Under the pieces are notes generated by a model that was not told where the DNA came from, searched no databases, and saw only the letters and a list, made by a program, of their open reading frames with translations. A program made the position numbers and the translations under genes. DNA of 64,000 nucleotides from Microbacterium sp. SY138 (lineage in GTDB: Bacteria > Actinomycetota > Actinomycetes > Actinomycetales > Microbacteriaceae): positions 868,001 through 932,000 of the forward strand of contig NZ_CP155793.1 in assembly GCF_039729145.1 (NCBI RefSeq), written 5' to 3'. This document shows positions 23,537 to 30,311 of this stretch, piece by piece. Position 1 is the stretch's first letter; each line of letters begins with the position of its first letter.

Positions 23537-24745
23537 TTGCCCTTCGAGACTTCCCAGGCTGCCTCTGCGCCCACGCGCCGGTCCAGCCGACTCCGCACTG
23601 CGGCCTCTGAGGCCCCCGCGGCGGGACCGACGGCACCCATCTCTGCCGCCGAATCCGCTGCCGCGCCCGCTGCCGCCGCCCCCACTGCCGCGGTCGACGC
23701 CACAGCCGTCGCCCTGGCTGCTGTCGCCCCGCTTTCCCGGCGTGCCGCCCGCCAGCGCCCCACGGCCGACGATGTCGCCGCCGAGCCGCTGGTCGAGCCC
23801 TTCATCGCTCCGAACCCGGAGCCGATCATCGCCGATGTTCCCGATGTGCCCGGCGACGACGCCGACGCGTTCGAGCGTGCGTCGCGCGCGTTCCGTGCGA
23901 CCGGTCCCGTTCCCACCGTCTCCGCAGCCGACCGTGCGCGGGCGCAGTCGGCGCGCGCCTCCGACGACGAGCCCGTCGCCTCCGTGCATGTGGCCGCCCG
24001 TCGTCCCCGCAACATCCGCAAGGCTGTGACTCTCAGCGCGACTGTCGGGGTGATGAGCCTCGCCGGTCTCCTCGCGGTGTCCATGACGCTCCCCGCCGAG
24101 GCGGTCGCCGGCGTGCAGGGTGCTTCGGCGGCATCGATGTCGCTGGTGTCGTCCTCCGCCGAAGAAGCGAAGGACACGGCCGAGGGTGAGATCCAGGCGT
24201 TCGTCGCGCCATCCGGTGTCGAGAGCGAGGCGCTCACCCGCGCCGATGACTTCAGCACGGTCTCGCTCGCCGAGGTCGCCGCGGAGCAGGGCATCAACTA
24301 TTCGGGCGAGATCTTCACGAACGACCCCGACGCCGCGATCCAGTGGCCGTTCCTCGTCGGCGTGGGCATGAGCTACGGCTACGGCATGCGCAGCGGCCGC
24401 CTCCATGAGGGCATCGACTTCGTGCCGGGCAACGGCGCGCCGATCCAGGCCATCGCCGACGGCACGGTCCGCATCGCGACCGAACAGGGCGGTGCCTTCG
24501 GTGTCACGGTCTACATCGACCACGTCATCGATGGCCAGGTCATCACGAGCCACTACTCGCACATGCAGTACGGGTCTCTGAACGTCAAGGCCGGCGACAC
24601 GGTGACGGTCGGCACTGTCGTCGGCAAGACCGGAAACACGGGCCGTTCCTACGGCGCCCACCTGCACTTCGAGCTCATCGTCAACGGATCGACCATCGAC
24701 CCGATGCCGTGGCTCAAGGAGAACGCGGGTCGAACGTCGTACTGA
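23537..24745 (+). CDS. M23-family cell-wall peptidase (LytM-like)
   Basis: 402 residues from TTG 23537 (GAGAGAAA lies before it). The first ~150 residues are a long Ala/Pro/Arg-rich, probably disordered cytoplasmic region. A single transmembrane segment follows at about residues 163-183 (VTLSATVGVMSLAGLLAVSM). The rest is extracytoplasmic and ends in a zinc-dependent M23 endopeptidase domain with HEGIDF (zinc ligands His and Asp), SHYSHM and HLHFE. It should cleave peptidoglycan cross-bridges or activate other hydrolases. All zinc ligands are present, so it is likely active. Confidence 0.9.
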   Translation: MPFETSQAASAPTRRSSRLRTAASEAPAAGPTAPISAAESAAAPAAAAPTAAVDATAVALAAVAPLSRRAARQRPTADDVAAEPLVEPFIAPNPEPIIADVPDVPGDDADAFERASRAFRATGPVPTVSAADRARAQSARASDDEPVASVHVAARRPRNIRKAVTLSATVGVMSLAGLLAVSMTLPAEAVAGVQGASAASMSLVSSSAEEAKDTAEGEIQAFVAPSGVESEALTRADDFSTVSLAEVAAEQGINYSGEIFTNDPDAAIQWPFLVGVGMSYGYGMRSGRLHEGIDFVPGNGAPIQAIADGTVRIATEQGGAFGVTVYIDHVIDGQVITSHYSHMQYGSLNVKAGDTVTVGTVVGKTGNTGRSYGAHLHFELIVNGSTIDPMPWLKENAGRTSY

Positions 24746-24793
24746 CCGGCTCGATTTCATGAGGACGCCACAGTGATGGTATTCTCGTACGGT

Positions 24794-24809
24794 TGCCCCG
24801 CGAGGGGCA
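24794..24809 (+). terminator. Short hairpin before tRNA-Thr
   Basis: Perfect 6-bp arms TGCCCC / GGGGCA close a GCGA tetraloop, 48 bases after the peptidase stop and 4 bases before the mature tRNA-Thr. It may be a weak terminator for the peptidase or part of the tRNA precursor leader. Confidence 0.35.
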
Positions 24810-24813
24810 GCAC

Positions 24814-24885
24814 GCCCCGATAGCTCAGTGGCAGAGCACTTCCATGGTAAGGAAGGGGTCGTCAGTTCAATCCTGACTCGGGGCT
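24814..24885 (+). tRNA. tRNA-Thr (GGT)
   Basis: The acceptor stem GCCCCGA / TCGGGGC is intact. The D-arm TAGCTCAGTGGCAGAGC is normal. The anticodon stem CTTCC / GGAAG holds the loop ATGGTAA, giving anticodon GGT. The T-arm contains TTCAATC. CCA is not encoded. tRNA-Met follows 35 bases later, probably on the same transcript. Confidence 0.96.
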
Positions 24886-24920
24886 CGCAAGCATTCTTCT
24901 CACGCGGACGGATGCCTCGC

Positions 24921-24994
24921 GGCAGGGTAGCTCAGCTGGTTAGAGCGCACGACTCATAATCGTGAGGTCGCGGGTTCAAGCCCCGCTCCTGCTA
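24921..24994 (+). tRNA. tRNA-Met (CAT), elongator-type, integration target
   Basis: The D-arm is TAGCTCAGCTGGTTAGAGC. The anticodon stem-loop is CACGACTCATAATCGTG with anticodon CAT, and the T-arm is GCGGGTTCAAGCCCCGC. The acceptor is GGCAGGG / TCCTGCT with G:U pairs at positions 1:72 and 7:66, and CCA is not encoded. The 3' half (24952 onward) is duplicated at 34779-34825, so this gene is the attachment site of the mobile element and its 3' end is now contributed by the element copy. The tRNA remains whole. Confidence 0.95.
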
Positions 24995-24998
24995 CAGA
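24952..24998 (+). repeat. attL: 47-bp direct repeat at the left end of the element
   Basis: This covers the anticodon loop to just past the 3' end of tRNA-Met and is identical to 34779-34825 over all 47 bases. The bases beside it differ on both sides. Integration into the 3' half of a tRNA gene is typical of AICE integrases. Confidence 0.95.
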
Positions 24999-25003
24999 TC
25001 AAG

Positions 25004-25023
25004 ACCCTCGGATTTCCGGGGGT
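25004..25023 (+). terminator. Element-borne terminator replacing that of tRNA-Met
   Basis: Arms ACCCTCGG (25004-25011) and CCGGGGGT (25016-25023) pair with one U:G around an ATTT loop and are followed by TTTG. The original chromosomal terminator now lies beyond attR at 34830-34849, so the element brings its own replacement. Confidence 0.75.
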
Positions 25024-25068
25024 TTTGTCGTATCCGGGGCGATGGCTGGCGCAGCGCAGGGGAGGGCT

Positions 25069-25087
25069 GTGCCGGTTTTGTGCCGGT
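25069..25087 (+). repeat. Left paired repeats, probable integrase arm-type sites
   Basis: Two copies of GTGCCGGT (25069-25076 and 25080-25087) start 11 bp apart, one helical turn, 70 bp inside attL. The same pair with the same spacing and orientation occurs at 34654-34672 near attR. Conserved pairs near both ends suggest binding sites for the integrase N-terminal domain or the excisionase. Confidence 0.65.
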
Positions 25088-25166
25088 AGCAGTCGCGATG
25101 AGGGGTGCAACCCCGTCCGAATCTAGGGATGCAGCTCGTTCCGCCCACCGAGAGAAAACCCTCATC

Positions 25167-25202
25167 ATCGGCGTTACCGATTGAATATCACACAACGCCG
25201 AT
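25167..25202. promoter_or_regulatory. Inverted repeat upstream of the leftmost cargo ORF
   Basis: Perfect 9-bp arms ATCGGCGTT (25167-25175) and AACGCCGAT (25194-25202) are separated by 18 AT-rich bases, 45 bases before the ORF start at 25248. The GCCGATA core recurs as an inverted repeat at 26477-26514, so both may bind one element-encoded regulator. The rest of the 25024-25247 gap shows only the arm repeats. Confidence 0.4.
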
Positions 25203-25247
25203 AGGCTACGAGTGCCCAGCGAGGAAGCTGGTAGGAGCGGGGTCGAT

Positions 25248-26114
25248 ATGTCGTCAGCAGTACAACAGTTACTACCCGAACACAACAGCTCATGCGAGCG
25301 AGCGCGGTTATCCGCCTGCAACTGCTTCTGTCACGGCGCTGGTCATCAACTTGACCTCATCAAGCGGGCAGTGACTTGCGCCTCCACTGGTGAAAACAAC
25401 ATCGGCCAGCTCCTCGCTGATCTTGAAGGTGTGTACGGCGGGTTTCATTCCAGTCTGCGTGACGGAGTCCCTGAAGCTCGACGAAAAGTTCCAGAAGATC
25501 TTGCACAGCTCGACCTCAATCGCGGTCGCGGCGCAACATGGGTAGAGACGCTGATTCTCGATGAGGCACTTCACGCTGCGTTTGTCGGTGTGGCTCGGGC
25601 TAGCGTCTCGCTAAGCAACTCTGAGCGGGAGAGTCGGAAGGCGTTCGTGATTCGGCTATACGAAGGCGCACTCCCTATCGTGGGTGGAGATGTGGAAACA
25701 CACAATATCTGCGATGGACATCTCTGGTGCAGCGTGCTTGCAGAAGCGAACGACCCCCGTGCGCAGACTGCTACGCCGAGCGGGAACCAAGCCCCTCCTC
25801 ATGGTCGAATCGCGTACCCTCGTAGCCGTCAAGCGCGTATTCCACTGCGATTGGCCGCGGTGAGATCACGCGGTCTGGCCCATGTTAGGTCAGCGGTCGG
25901 TTCGAGTACACCGGTTCCGGGTGCGAGTGAGATCGTTCACCTGCTGGGCGCAGCCACTTGCCCCGACCTTTGGCATCACCCCGCTGCCGTGCGTCATTCA
26001 TTGCTCTCCTTCGTTGCGGCATCTACCTGGGCGCCCGCGGGCACAACGACCCTCGCATCTCGGTCTCAACTTGGCGTTCTTGAAGAACGGTGGGAGAAGC
26101 GTGGAAACTGGTGA
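25248..26114 (+). CDS. Hypothetical protein, probably frameshifted
   Basis: A 288-residue ORF from ATG 25248, with a GGAG site 12 bases upstream; a GTG at 25212 would add 12 residues. An N-terminal Cys/His cluster ACNCFCHGAGH (residues 24-34) may bind metal, and residues 40-150 look like a normal globular protein. From about residue 170 the composition becomes Arg/Ser/Pro-rich and less protein-like. Meanwhile the +1 frame carries a convincing stretch (25690-25863) ending HCDWPR and a stop. The simplest reading is a frameshift, making this a decayed gene of about 200 codons. I do not recognise a family. It is element cargo. Confidence 0.45.
   Translation: MSSAVQQLLPEHNSSCERARLSACNCFCHGAGHQLDLIKRAVTCASTGENNIGQLLADLEGVYGGFHSSLRDGVPEARRKVPEDLAQLDLNRGRGATWVETLILDEALHAAFVGVARASVSLSNSERESRKAFVIRLYEGALPIVGGDVETHNICDGHLWCSVLAEANDPRAQTATPSGNQAPPHGRIAYPRSRQARIPLRLAAVRSRGLAHVRSAVGSSTPVPGASEIVHLLGAATCPDLWHHPAAVRHSLLSFVAASTWAPAGTTTLASRSQLGVLEERWEKRGNW
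25690..25863 (+). CDS. Alternative-frame segment: likely true C-terminus of the preceding ORF, or a separate small gene
   Basis: 57 codons from ATG 25690 in the +1 frame relative to the ORF at 25248. The composition is protein-like, with mixed hydrophobic, Lys/Arg and Cys residues (AGTKPLLMVESRTLVAVKR), and third positions are richer in G/C than in the overlapping frame. It either continues the 25248 gene after a one-base indel or is an independent 57-residue protein with GGTGGAG before its ATG. The two cannot be separated without homologues. Confidence 0.3.
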   Translation: MWKHTISAMDISGAACLQKRTTPVRRLLRRAGTKPLLMVESRTLVAVKRVFHCDWPR

Positions 26115-26187
26115 ACTTGGCTCGGAGAGGCGCAGGGGACGGCTGCTCCGCTAGTAGTAGGTGAGGAAGCTGCGCAGACGGACGAAT

Positions 26188-26424
26188 CTACGGGCTGTCA
26201 GCGGCGTGGACGTCGGGGCAGTCCGCGAGACAGCATCCGCAGATCGGGTGTTCGTGCGTCCCCATGTCGGCCTCGTTCGGGCACTCGCAGTCCGGGCATG
26301 CGCAGCGAGTGCCCAGCGCTGGATGTCCGAGTTTGGCGCGCTCGGCATCAGTGAGGTCGGCGCTGACCACCACGAGGTGCGTCTCGCCGTCGAGCGTGAC
26401 GTAGGTAGCTTCTTGATTTGGCAT
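26188..26424 (-). CDS. Small Cys-rich protein (possible zinc-binding), unknown
   Basis: 78 residues. The C-terminal half has eight or nine Cys in two clusters, CACPDCEC (about residues 41-48) and HPICGCCLADC (59-69), with His residues around them. This fits a zinc-ribbon or other metal site. The N-terminal 35 residues (YVTLDGETHLVVVSADLTD) look like a small beta domain. It is the last gene on the minus strand of the element, downstream of the GIY-YIG gene, from which a 129-base gap with an inverted repeat separates it. The function is unknown. Confidence 0.6.
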   Translation of the reverse strand: MPNQEATYVTLDGETHLVVVSADLTDAERAKLGHPALGTRCACPDCECPNEADMGTHEHPICGCCLADCPDVHAADSP

Positions 26425-26476
26425 AACGGATCAGGATACGCGATGTCGTCGCGGTGCAGAGGGAGAAAGCTGTTTT

Positions 26477-26514
26477 TGCCGATAGCTCCCGATAGTTCGC
26501 TTCATTTATCGGCA
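26477..26514. promoter_or_regulatory. Inverted repeat between two minus-strand cargo genes
   Basis: TGCCGATA (26477-26484) and TATCGGCA (26507-26514) are perfect 8-bp arms in an AT-rich gap, upstream of the Cys-rich gene. It shares the GCCGATA core with the repeat at 25167-25202. An operator is more likely than a terminator because no T tract follows on the minus strand. Confidence 0.4.
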
Positions 26515-26553
26515 ACTATATGGACCGTCAGTCCTCGTACGGCGGCGAAGTCG

Positions 26554-27258
26554 TCAGGCCCAGGCTCCTCGATACGCGATCGGAAGCTCATCGTTTAGGG
26601 ACTTGAGTATCTCGCGGAACGGCGGCAGCGAGACACTATCGCTCCAGAACTCGGTTGCTCCCGCCCACTGCGCGATCCAGAGAGGCGGCTCTGCGCGGGC
26701 TGCATCGACCCGGACGAGACATTCGCTTTCGAGCAGCCGCGCAAGGGTCCGGTTCTTCACTCGGACCGTGTCAAGGACGATGCCGCCAGCTTGCGCCAGT
26801 GCTTGGGGGCGGCTTGTCGATGCTTTCGAGATGCCGACCTTGTACAGTCCCGGCTCCTCAAAATGTATGAGGTAGACGACGCACTCCTGGTTATCCTCGA
26901 CCTCGAAGTCCAACATGTCCCACGCATGCCGAAGGTACATCTTGATCTGTCGCGATTGATCTTCCGAGGAAGGCTTCGTGAGTTGACCCGTCCGGCGAAA
27001 GGCAACGGACAGATCGTCGTATCGAGGATCGGGGCGACGCCACGCCGCGAGCCAACTCCTTGCCTGGAGCCTTGTGGGATGTCCCGACCACCAACCTTCT
27101 CCGGGCGTGCGTGCGGCGTCGGGGAGGGCGCACCCGAGGATGGCTTCGATCTCGACGAAGCTCAGCAAGACCTCCTCCGCTTCCTCGTGGGTACGCAGGT
27201 AGTCGTACAGCGGCGCGTATGGCCCCATCTGCACCTCGTGGTGATCTCGCAGCGCCAT
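26554..27258 (-). CDS. DUF7662-like plus GIY-YIG (T5orf172-type) protein
   Basis: 234 residues (ATG 27258; a GTG at 27261 adds one). Residues 8-75 (YAPLYDYLRT, FVEIEAILGCALP, WLAAWRR) resemble the small DUF7662 domain thought to bind nucleic acid. Residues 125-210 resemble a T5orf172/GIY-YIG nuclease core: VVYLIHFEEPGLYKVGIS corresponds to the paired GIY...YIG strands, followed by a basic residue (SRPQAL) and Glu in LLESECLVR. Its start overlaps the integrase stop, so it is translated from the integrase message. A nuclease coupled to an integrase suggests a role in maintenance, excision or host/phage interaction. This is inference; the activity is untested. Confidence 0.6.
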   Translation of the reverse strand: MALRDHHEVQMGPYAPLYDYLRTHEEAEEVLLSFVEIEAILGCALPDAARTPGEGWWSGHPTRLQARSWLAAWRRPDPRYDDLSVAFRRTGQLTKPSSEDQSRQIKMYLRHAWDMLDFEVEDNQECVVYLIHFEEPGLYKVGISKASTSRPQALAQAGGIVLDTVRVKNRTLARLLESECLVRVDAARAEPPLWIAQWAGATEFWSDSVSLPPFREILKSLNDELPIAYRGAWA

Positions 27259-28382
27259 CACTCTGTTCCCATCAGTTTGTCGAGCGCGCCGTTCGCGCGG
27301 ACCGCTGCATCAGATCTTGCCCGGCTGTATCGCTCCGTGACCTGCATCGAGGAATGCCCGAGGATCGCCTGGACGTCGTTCGCAGCAGCGCCAGCATCGA
27401 AGAGCAGGGTCGCGAGTGTGTGGCGAAGGTCATGGATGCGCAGATCAGGGCGATCGAGTCGATTCCTCAGCTCGTCCCAGTCGACGGCCCGGCGAACATT
27501 CGATGTGTTGAGCCGGCCGCCGTTCGGGCCTGTGAACACCAGCTCGTTCCGTCCGAGACCTGCAACCCTGCGAACGATGATCGAGCGCAGAGCGGAGGGC
27601 AGCGGCACAGTACGTTCCTTGTGACTCTTTGGCGATTGTTCGCGCACTCTGCCACCGCCAGCAGGCGAGAAGCTACGCCGGACATGGATAACACCGTGCG
27701 CCAGATCGACGTCGCCCACCCTCAACGCGCTTGCCTCGCCGGCACGCATGCCCGTGTACACCAAGGCCGCCAGATAGTCGCGGTGAGGCCCCTCATCGAC
27801 AGAGTCGAGCATCGTTGCAACCTCGGACAGCGTCAGTGCCCGTGAACGAAAGCTGGACGGGCGTTCGCCTCGTGGACGCCTCGCCAACCGCACCGGATTC
27901 ACTCCGATGATCTCTGCACGCGCAGCGCCCTCGAGTAGCCGACTGAGCACAGCCAGGGCGTCATTGCGGGTGGACGCCGATCCGCTCCATCCCGTTATCG
28001 CGTCGTCCACATCACTCACCCCGATGGACTCGATCTTTCGATGGCCAAGCCACGGCTGCACTCGGAGTCGCCACCCACGTTCGTACGCCGCGGTCGTCGC
28101 GGGGCGTAGTCCTTCTGTAAGCGACGGCCAATGCCGAACCTGCCAAGCATTCAGCGTCATCCCACCGTCGGGGCGCACCTGCGAACGCATCTCGCTACGG
28201 ATCTTCTTCGCTTCGCCGAGCGTGTCCACGAGGTAGCTCCGCTCTCGGTCTTCTCCGTTGAGGCCGGTAGCCCACACGCGGACCTGATACTTGTTGCGGT
28301 CCGCACGATAGCGAATGCCCTCGGGCAGCGGCTTGCGGGTCTTGGGATCGATCCGCGCGCTACTGGAGGCCACGAGTGCCAC
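27258..28382 (-). CDS. int: Tyrosine-type site-specific integrase
   Basis: 374 residues from GTG 28382. An AP2-like arm-binding N-terminus (residues 20-70: GIRYRADRNKYQVRVW) and a SAM-like core-binding domain (75-165) precede the C-terminal catalytic domain. The catalytic set is complete: Arg in YTGMRAGEASALR, Lys in KSHKERTVPL, HDLRHTLATLLF (His and Arg), LGHSSMQVTERYSR (His, and the nucleophile Tyr). It should insert the circular element at the tRNA-Met 3' end and excise it with the excisionase. The gene overlaps the excisionase by 23 bases and the GIY-YIG gene by at least one base. Confidence 0.96.
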   Translation of the reverse strand: MALVASSSARIDPKTRKPLPEGIRYRADRNKYQVRVWATGLNGEDRERSYLVDTLGEAKKIRSEMRSQVRPDGGMTLNAWQVRHWPSLTEGLRPATTAAYERGWRLRVQPWLGHRKIESIGVSDVDDAITGWSGSASTRNDALAVLSRLLEGAARAEIIGVNPVRLARRPRGERPSSFRSRALTLSEVATMLDSVDEGPHRDYLAALVYTGMRAGEASALRVGDVDLAHGVIHVRRSFSPAGGGRVREQSPKSHKERTVPLPSALRSIIVRRVAGLGRNELVFTGPNGGRLNTSNVRRAVDWDELRNRLDRPDLRIHDLRHTLATLLFDAGAAANDVQAILGHSSMQVTERYSRARSDAAVRANGALDKLMGTE

Positions 28383-28596
28383 CCGCGTCGAGGAAGGTTT
28401 CGATTGTTGACAGCCTCCACAGCATGTGCTTGCCCATGTGCGCGTCAGGAAACGGGACCCGTGCCTGTCGTCGCAACGAATCGAACGTCGAGAGAGGCAC
28501 GCGGCAGCGGGCAGCCACCTCCCGGCGAGTCAGGTACTTGTCCTCGACGGCCTCTGACTCAGCAGTGTTTTCGACCAGCTCAAGTTGTTTACGCAT
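28360..28596 (-). CDS. xis: Excisionase / MerR-like helix-turn-helix protein
   Basis: 78 residues starting at ATG 28596 behind GAGGAAAG. The central HTH_17-type segment is YLTRREVAARCRVPLSTFDSL (residues 21-41), followed by a wing (HMGKHMLWRLSTIETFLDAGG), the layout of AICE and phage excisionases. It overlaps the Rep stop by 8 bases (ATGCGTAA) and the integrase start by 23 bases. It should bend the attachment-site DNA and direct the integrase toward excision. Confidence 0.88.
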   Translation of the reverse strand: MRKQLELVENTAESEAVEDKYLTRREVAARCRVPLSTFDSLRRQARVPFPDAHMGKHMLWRLSTIETFLDAGGTRGLQ

Positions 28597-29950
28597 CACT
28601 CTTTCCTCTCTGAGATTCGAACCGCACCCGTCGTGCGTCTCGCCATTCACGTGCGGCGCGGGCGGCTTCGATCGCGAGAGCCCGGTCACCCTCATTCCGC
28701 CAGCCCATTCCCGCAAAGCTCCATGAGCCCACTACCAGCACCTCGTCGACGTCGTAGCCTTCCTCTTTGGCTCGTTCCACGGTGCGTGCCAAGCGCCAAG
28801 CGCGACGGGCTCCTCGGAGCGAGCCAAGTGTCACCGAGTACCGGCGCGACTTCGAGGAGAAGTGTCCACGGAAGCCCAGCATGTGCGACCACTTCCTGAG
28901 CAGCGCGTAGGGGCCCTCCGGACCGTTCTCCTCGGCAATCAGCTCAGCGGTGGCCTTGATCACTTTCACGTGCGGGCGGTCACGGCTCCCGCTACTGAGA
29001 TCCTCCGTCGCCTTGGTGGCGTACTTTGCGATGTATGCCGCTACGGCTCGGTCAGAGAGCGTGCCGTCGAGCCCCTCACGACGAACGATCGGTTGAACAT
29101 CGATCTGCGCACCCCACCGGAGAACCCGAGCGGATGCCTCTCCACGCACCGCCGGAGCCTCATACACGACTCGACGCGACGACTTCCGAACCGCAGCGAT
29201 GAGACATGCTTCGGTCACTTGGTCCGGGGCAGGCGGGAACTGTTCTGTCGGGCTAACGCCGTCGAGCCGAATGATCGCGTGAAAGTGCACCGCTCCGCGT
29301 CGCTGAAACTCCGCCACTTTGGCGAACTGGACCCGTACGATCTCCGCAGCGGCTCTCTGAGTCATCCCGAGCTCGTAAGCCAGCTGCCGCCGGAGCTGAA
29401 TGGTGAACCGCCTCCACAGCTCGGGTGCAAAGTACTGCCACACGACGTGGCCAACGTAGTCATAGCATTCCTCGCACAGCGGCTCGCCGAGGAGTCCGTC
29501 GTCGTCATCGTGATTGCAGAAGCACCCGCGCGGCTTGCCATGAACGCAGGTGCCACGTCTCCGCGAACCAGCCAGAGAGTGGACGGCACCGAAAGACGGA
29601 GCGGTGAGTGTGACGAACGCCATCGGGTGTTCGCCTACCCCTTCGGGAACCCCTTTCATCCCACCCGCAGCGCCAGCCATGATCATGTGCCACGTATCGC
29701 CCTTGTACTCGTGGCTGCAGGATTCGCAGCGACGGGCGCGACGGTTTCCGCATCTCGTGTATGAGATGCGGTCAGGTTGCGTCTCCGCCACGAACTCACG
29801 GATCACCTCACCGGTCTGCGGATTCATCGTGGCCGACGAGCCGGTGAGTCGAACCGGGTTGGAGCAGAATCCAACGCGTGCCGCGCCCGCCATCCATTGA
29901 TCGAACTCGGAGCTTCGCAACCGCGCGGCTACGGCCTCAGCGATACTCAA
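28589..29950 (-). CDS. RepSA-like rolling-circle replication initiator
   Basis: 453 residues from TTG 29950, 5 bases after GGAGGT. The same frame is open to 29971 but without a better site. The N-terminus has a Cys-rich zinc-like part (TRCGNRRARRCESCSHEY). HUH-endonuclease landmarks follow: MAFVTLTAPSFG, the HFH metal motif in GAVHFHAIIRLDG (about residue 235), and YIAKYATKATED with the candidate nicking Tyr. The C-terminus has the RepSA segment MLGFRGHFSSKSRRYS. It should nick the element origin and start rolling-circle replication of the excised circle. It overlaps the preceding small gene by 14 bases. Confidence 0.9.
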   Translation of the reverse strand: MSIAEAVAARLRSSEFDQWMAGAARVGFCSNPVRLTGSSATMNPQTGEVIREFVAETQPDRISYTRCGNRRARRCESCSHEYKGDTWHMIMAGAAGGMKGVPEGVGEHPMAFVTLTAPSFGAVHSLAGSRRRGTCVHGKPRGCFCNHDDDDGLLGEPLCEECYDYVGHVVWQYFAPELWRRFTIQLRRQLAYELGMTQRAAAEIVRVQFAKVAEFQRRGAVHFHAIIRLDGVSPTEQFPPAPDQVTEACLIAAVRKSSRRVVYEAPAVRGEASARVLRWGAQIDVQPIVRREGLDGTLSDRAVAAYIAKYATKATEDLSSGSRDRPHVKVIKATAELIAEENGPEGPYALLRKWSHMLGFRGHFSSKSRRYSVTLGSLRGARRAWRLARTVERAKEEGYDVDEVLVVGSWSFAGMGWRNEGDRALAIEAARAAREWRDARRVRFESQRGKSDA

Positions 29951-30311
29951 CGTCGACCTCCGTGGGCACAACGCACGAGAGTGGAGTGCGCGTCAGCGGG
30001 TCGATAGACAGCGGGCGACAGACTCTGTCATCGAGCCCATCGGATTGCTGCTGGTCCTGCCAGGCGATGATCTGCGCATCAGAGCACGCAGGATTCGCGA
30101 TGCGTACGTCGACCGAATCCTCATCGGCAACGGCCGGAACCTCACCCTGCGGGAACCACAGATTGCAGGGGGAGGGCTGCCTGTCTGGTGTATCCGATGA
30201 AGCGGTCGTGGATGCCGTTCCGAGTGTGTAACCGGCAGCGGCACCTAGACCGAGCAGGAGCGCTGCTCCCATAATCGACGCGCCGAGAACGGCGACTGTT
30301 CTCTTGTTCAT
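29937..30311 (-). CDS. Small membrane-anchored or secreted protein (Spd-position), unknown
   Basis: 124 residues from ATG 30311 with AGGAGAAG before it. Residues 5-30 form one hydrophobic helix (VAVLGASIMGAALLLGLGAA), a signal anchor or signal peptide. The rest is polar and acidic with four Cys that could form disulfides. In pSAM2-like elements small membrane proteins between tra and rep are often spread (Spd) proteins that help the element pass along mycelium. By position this may be a counterpart, but no sequence match is claimed. It overlaps the end of the traB frame (ATGA). Confidence 0.7.
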   Translation of the reverse strand: MNKRTVAVLGASIMGAALLLGLGAAAGYTLGTASTTASSDTPDRQPSPCNLWFPQGEVPAVADEDSVDVRIANPACSDAQIIAWQDQQQSDGLDDRVCRPLSIDPLTRTPLSCVVPTEVDVEYR

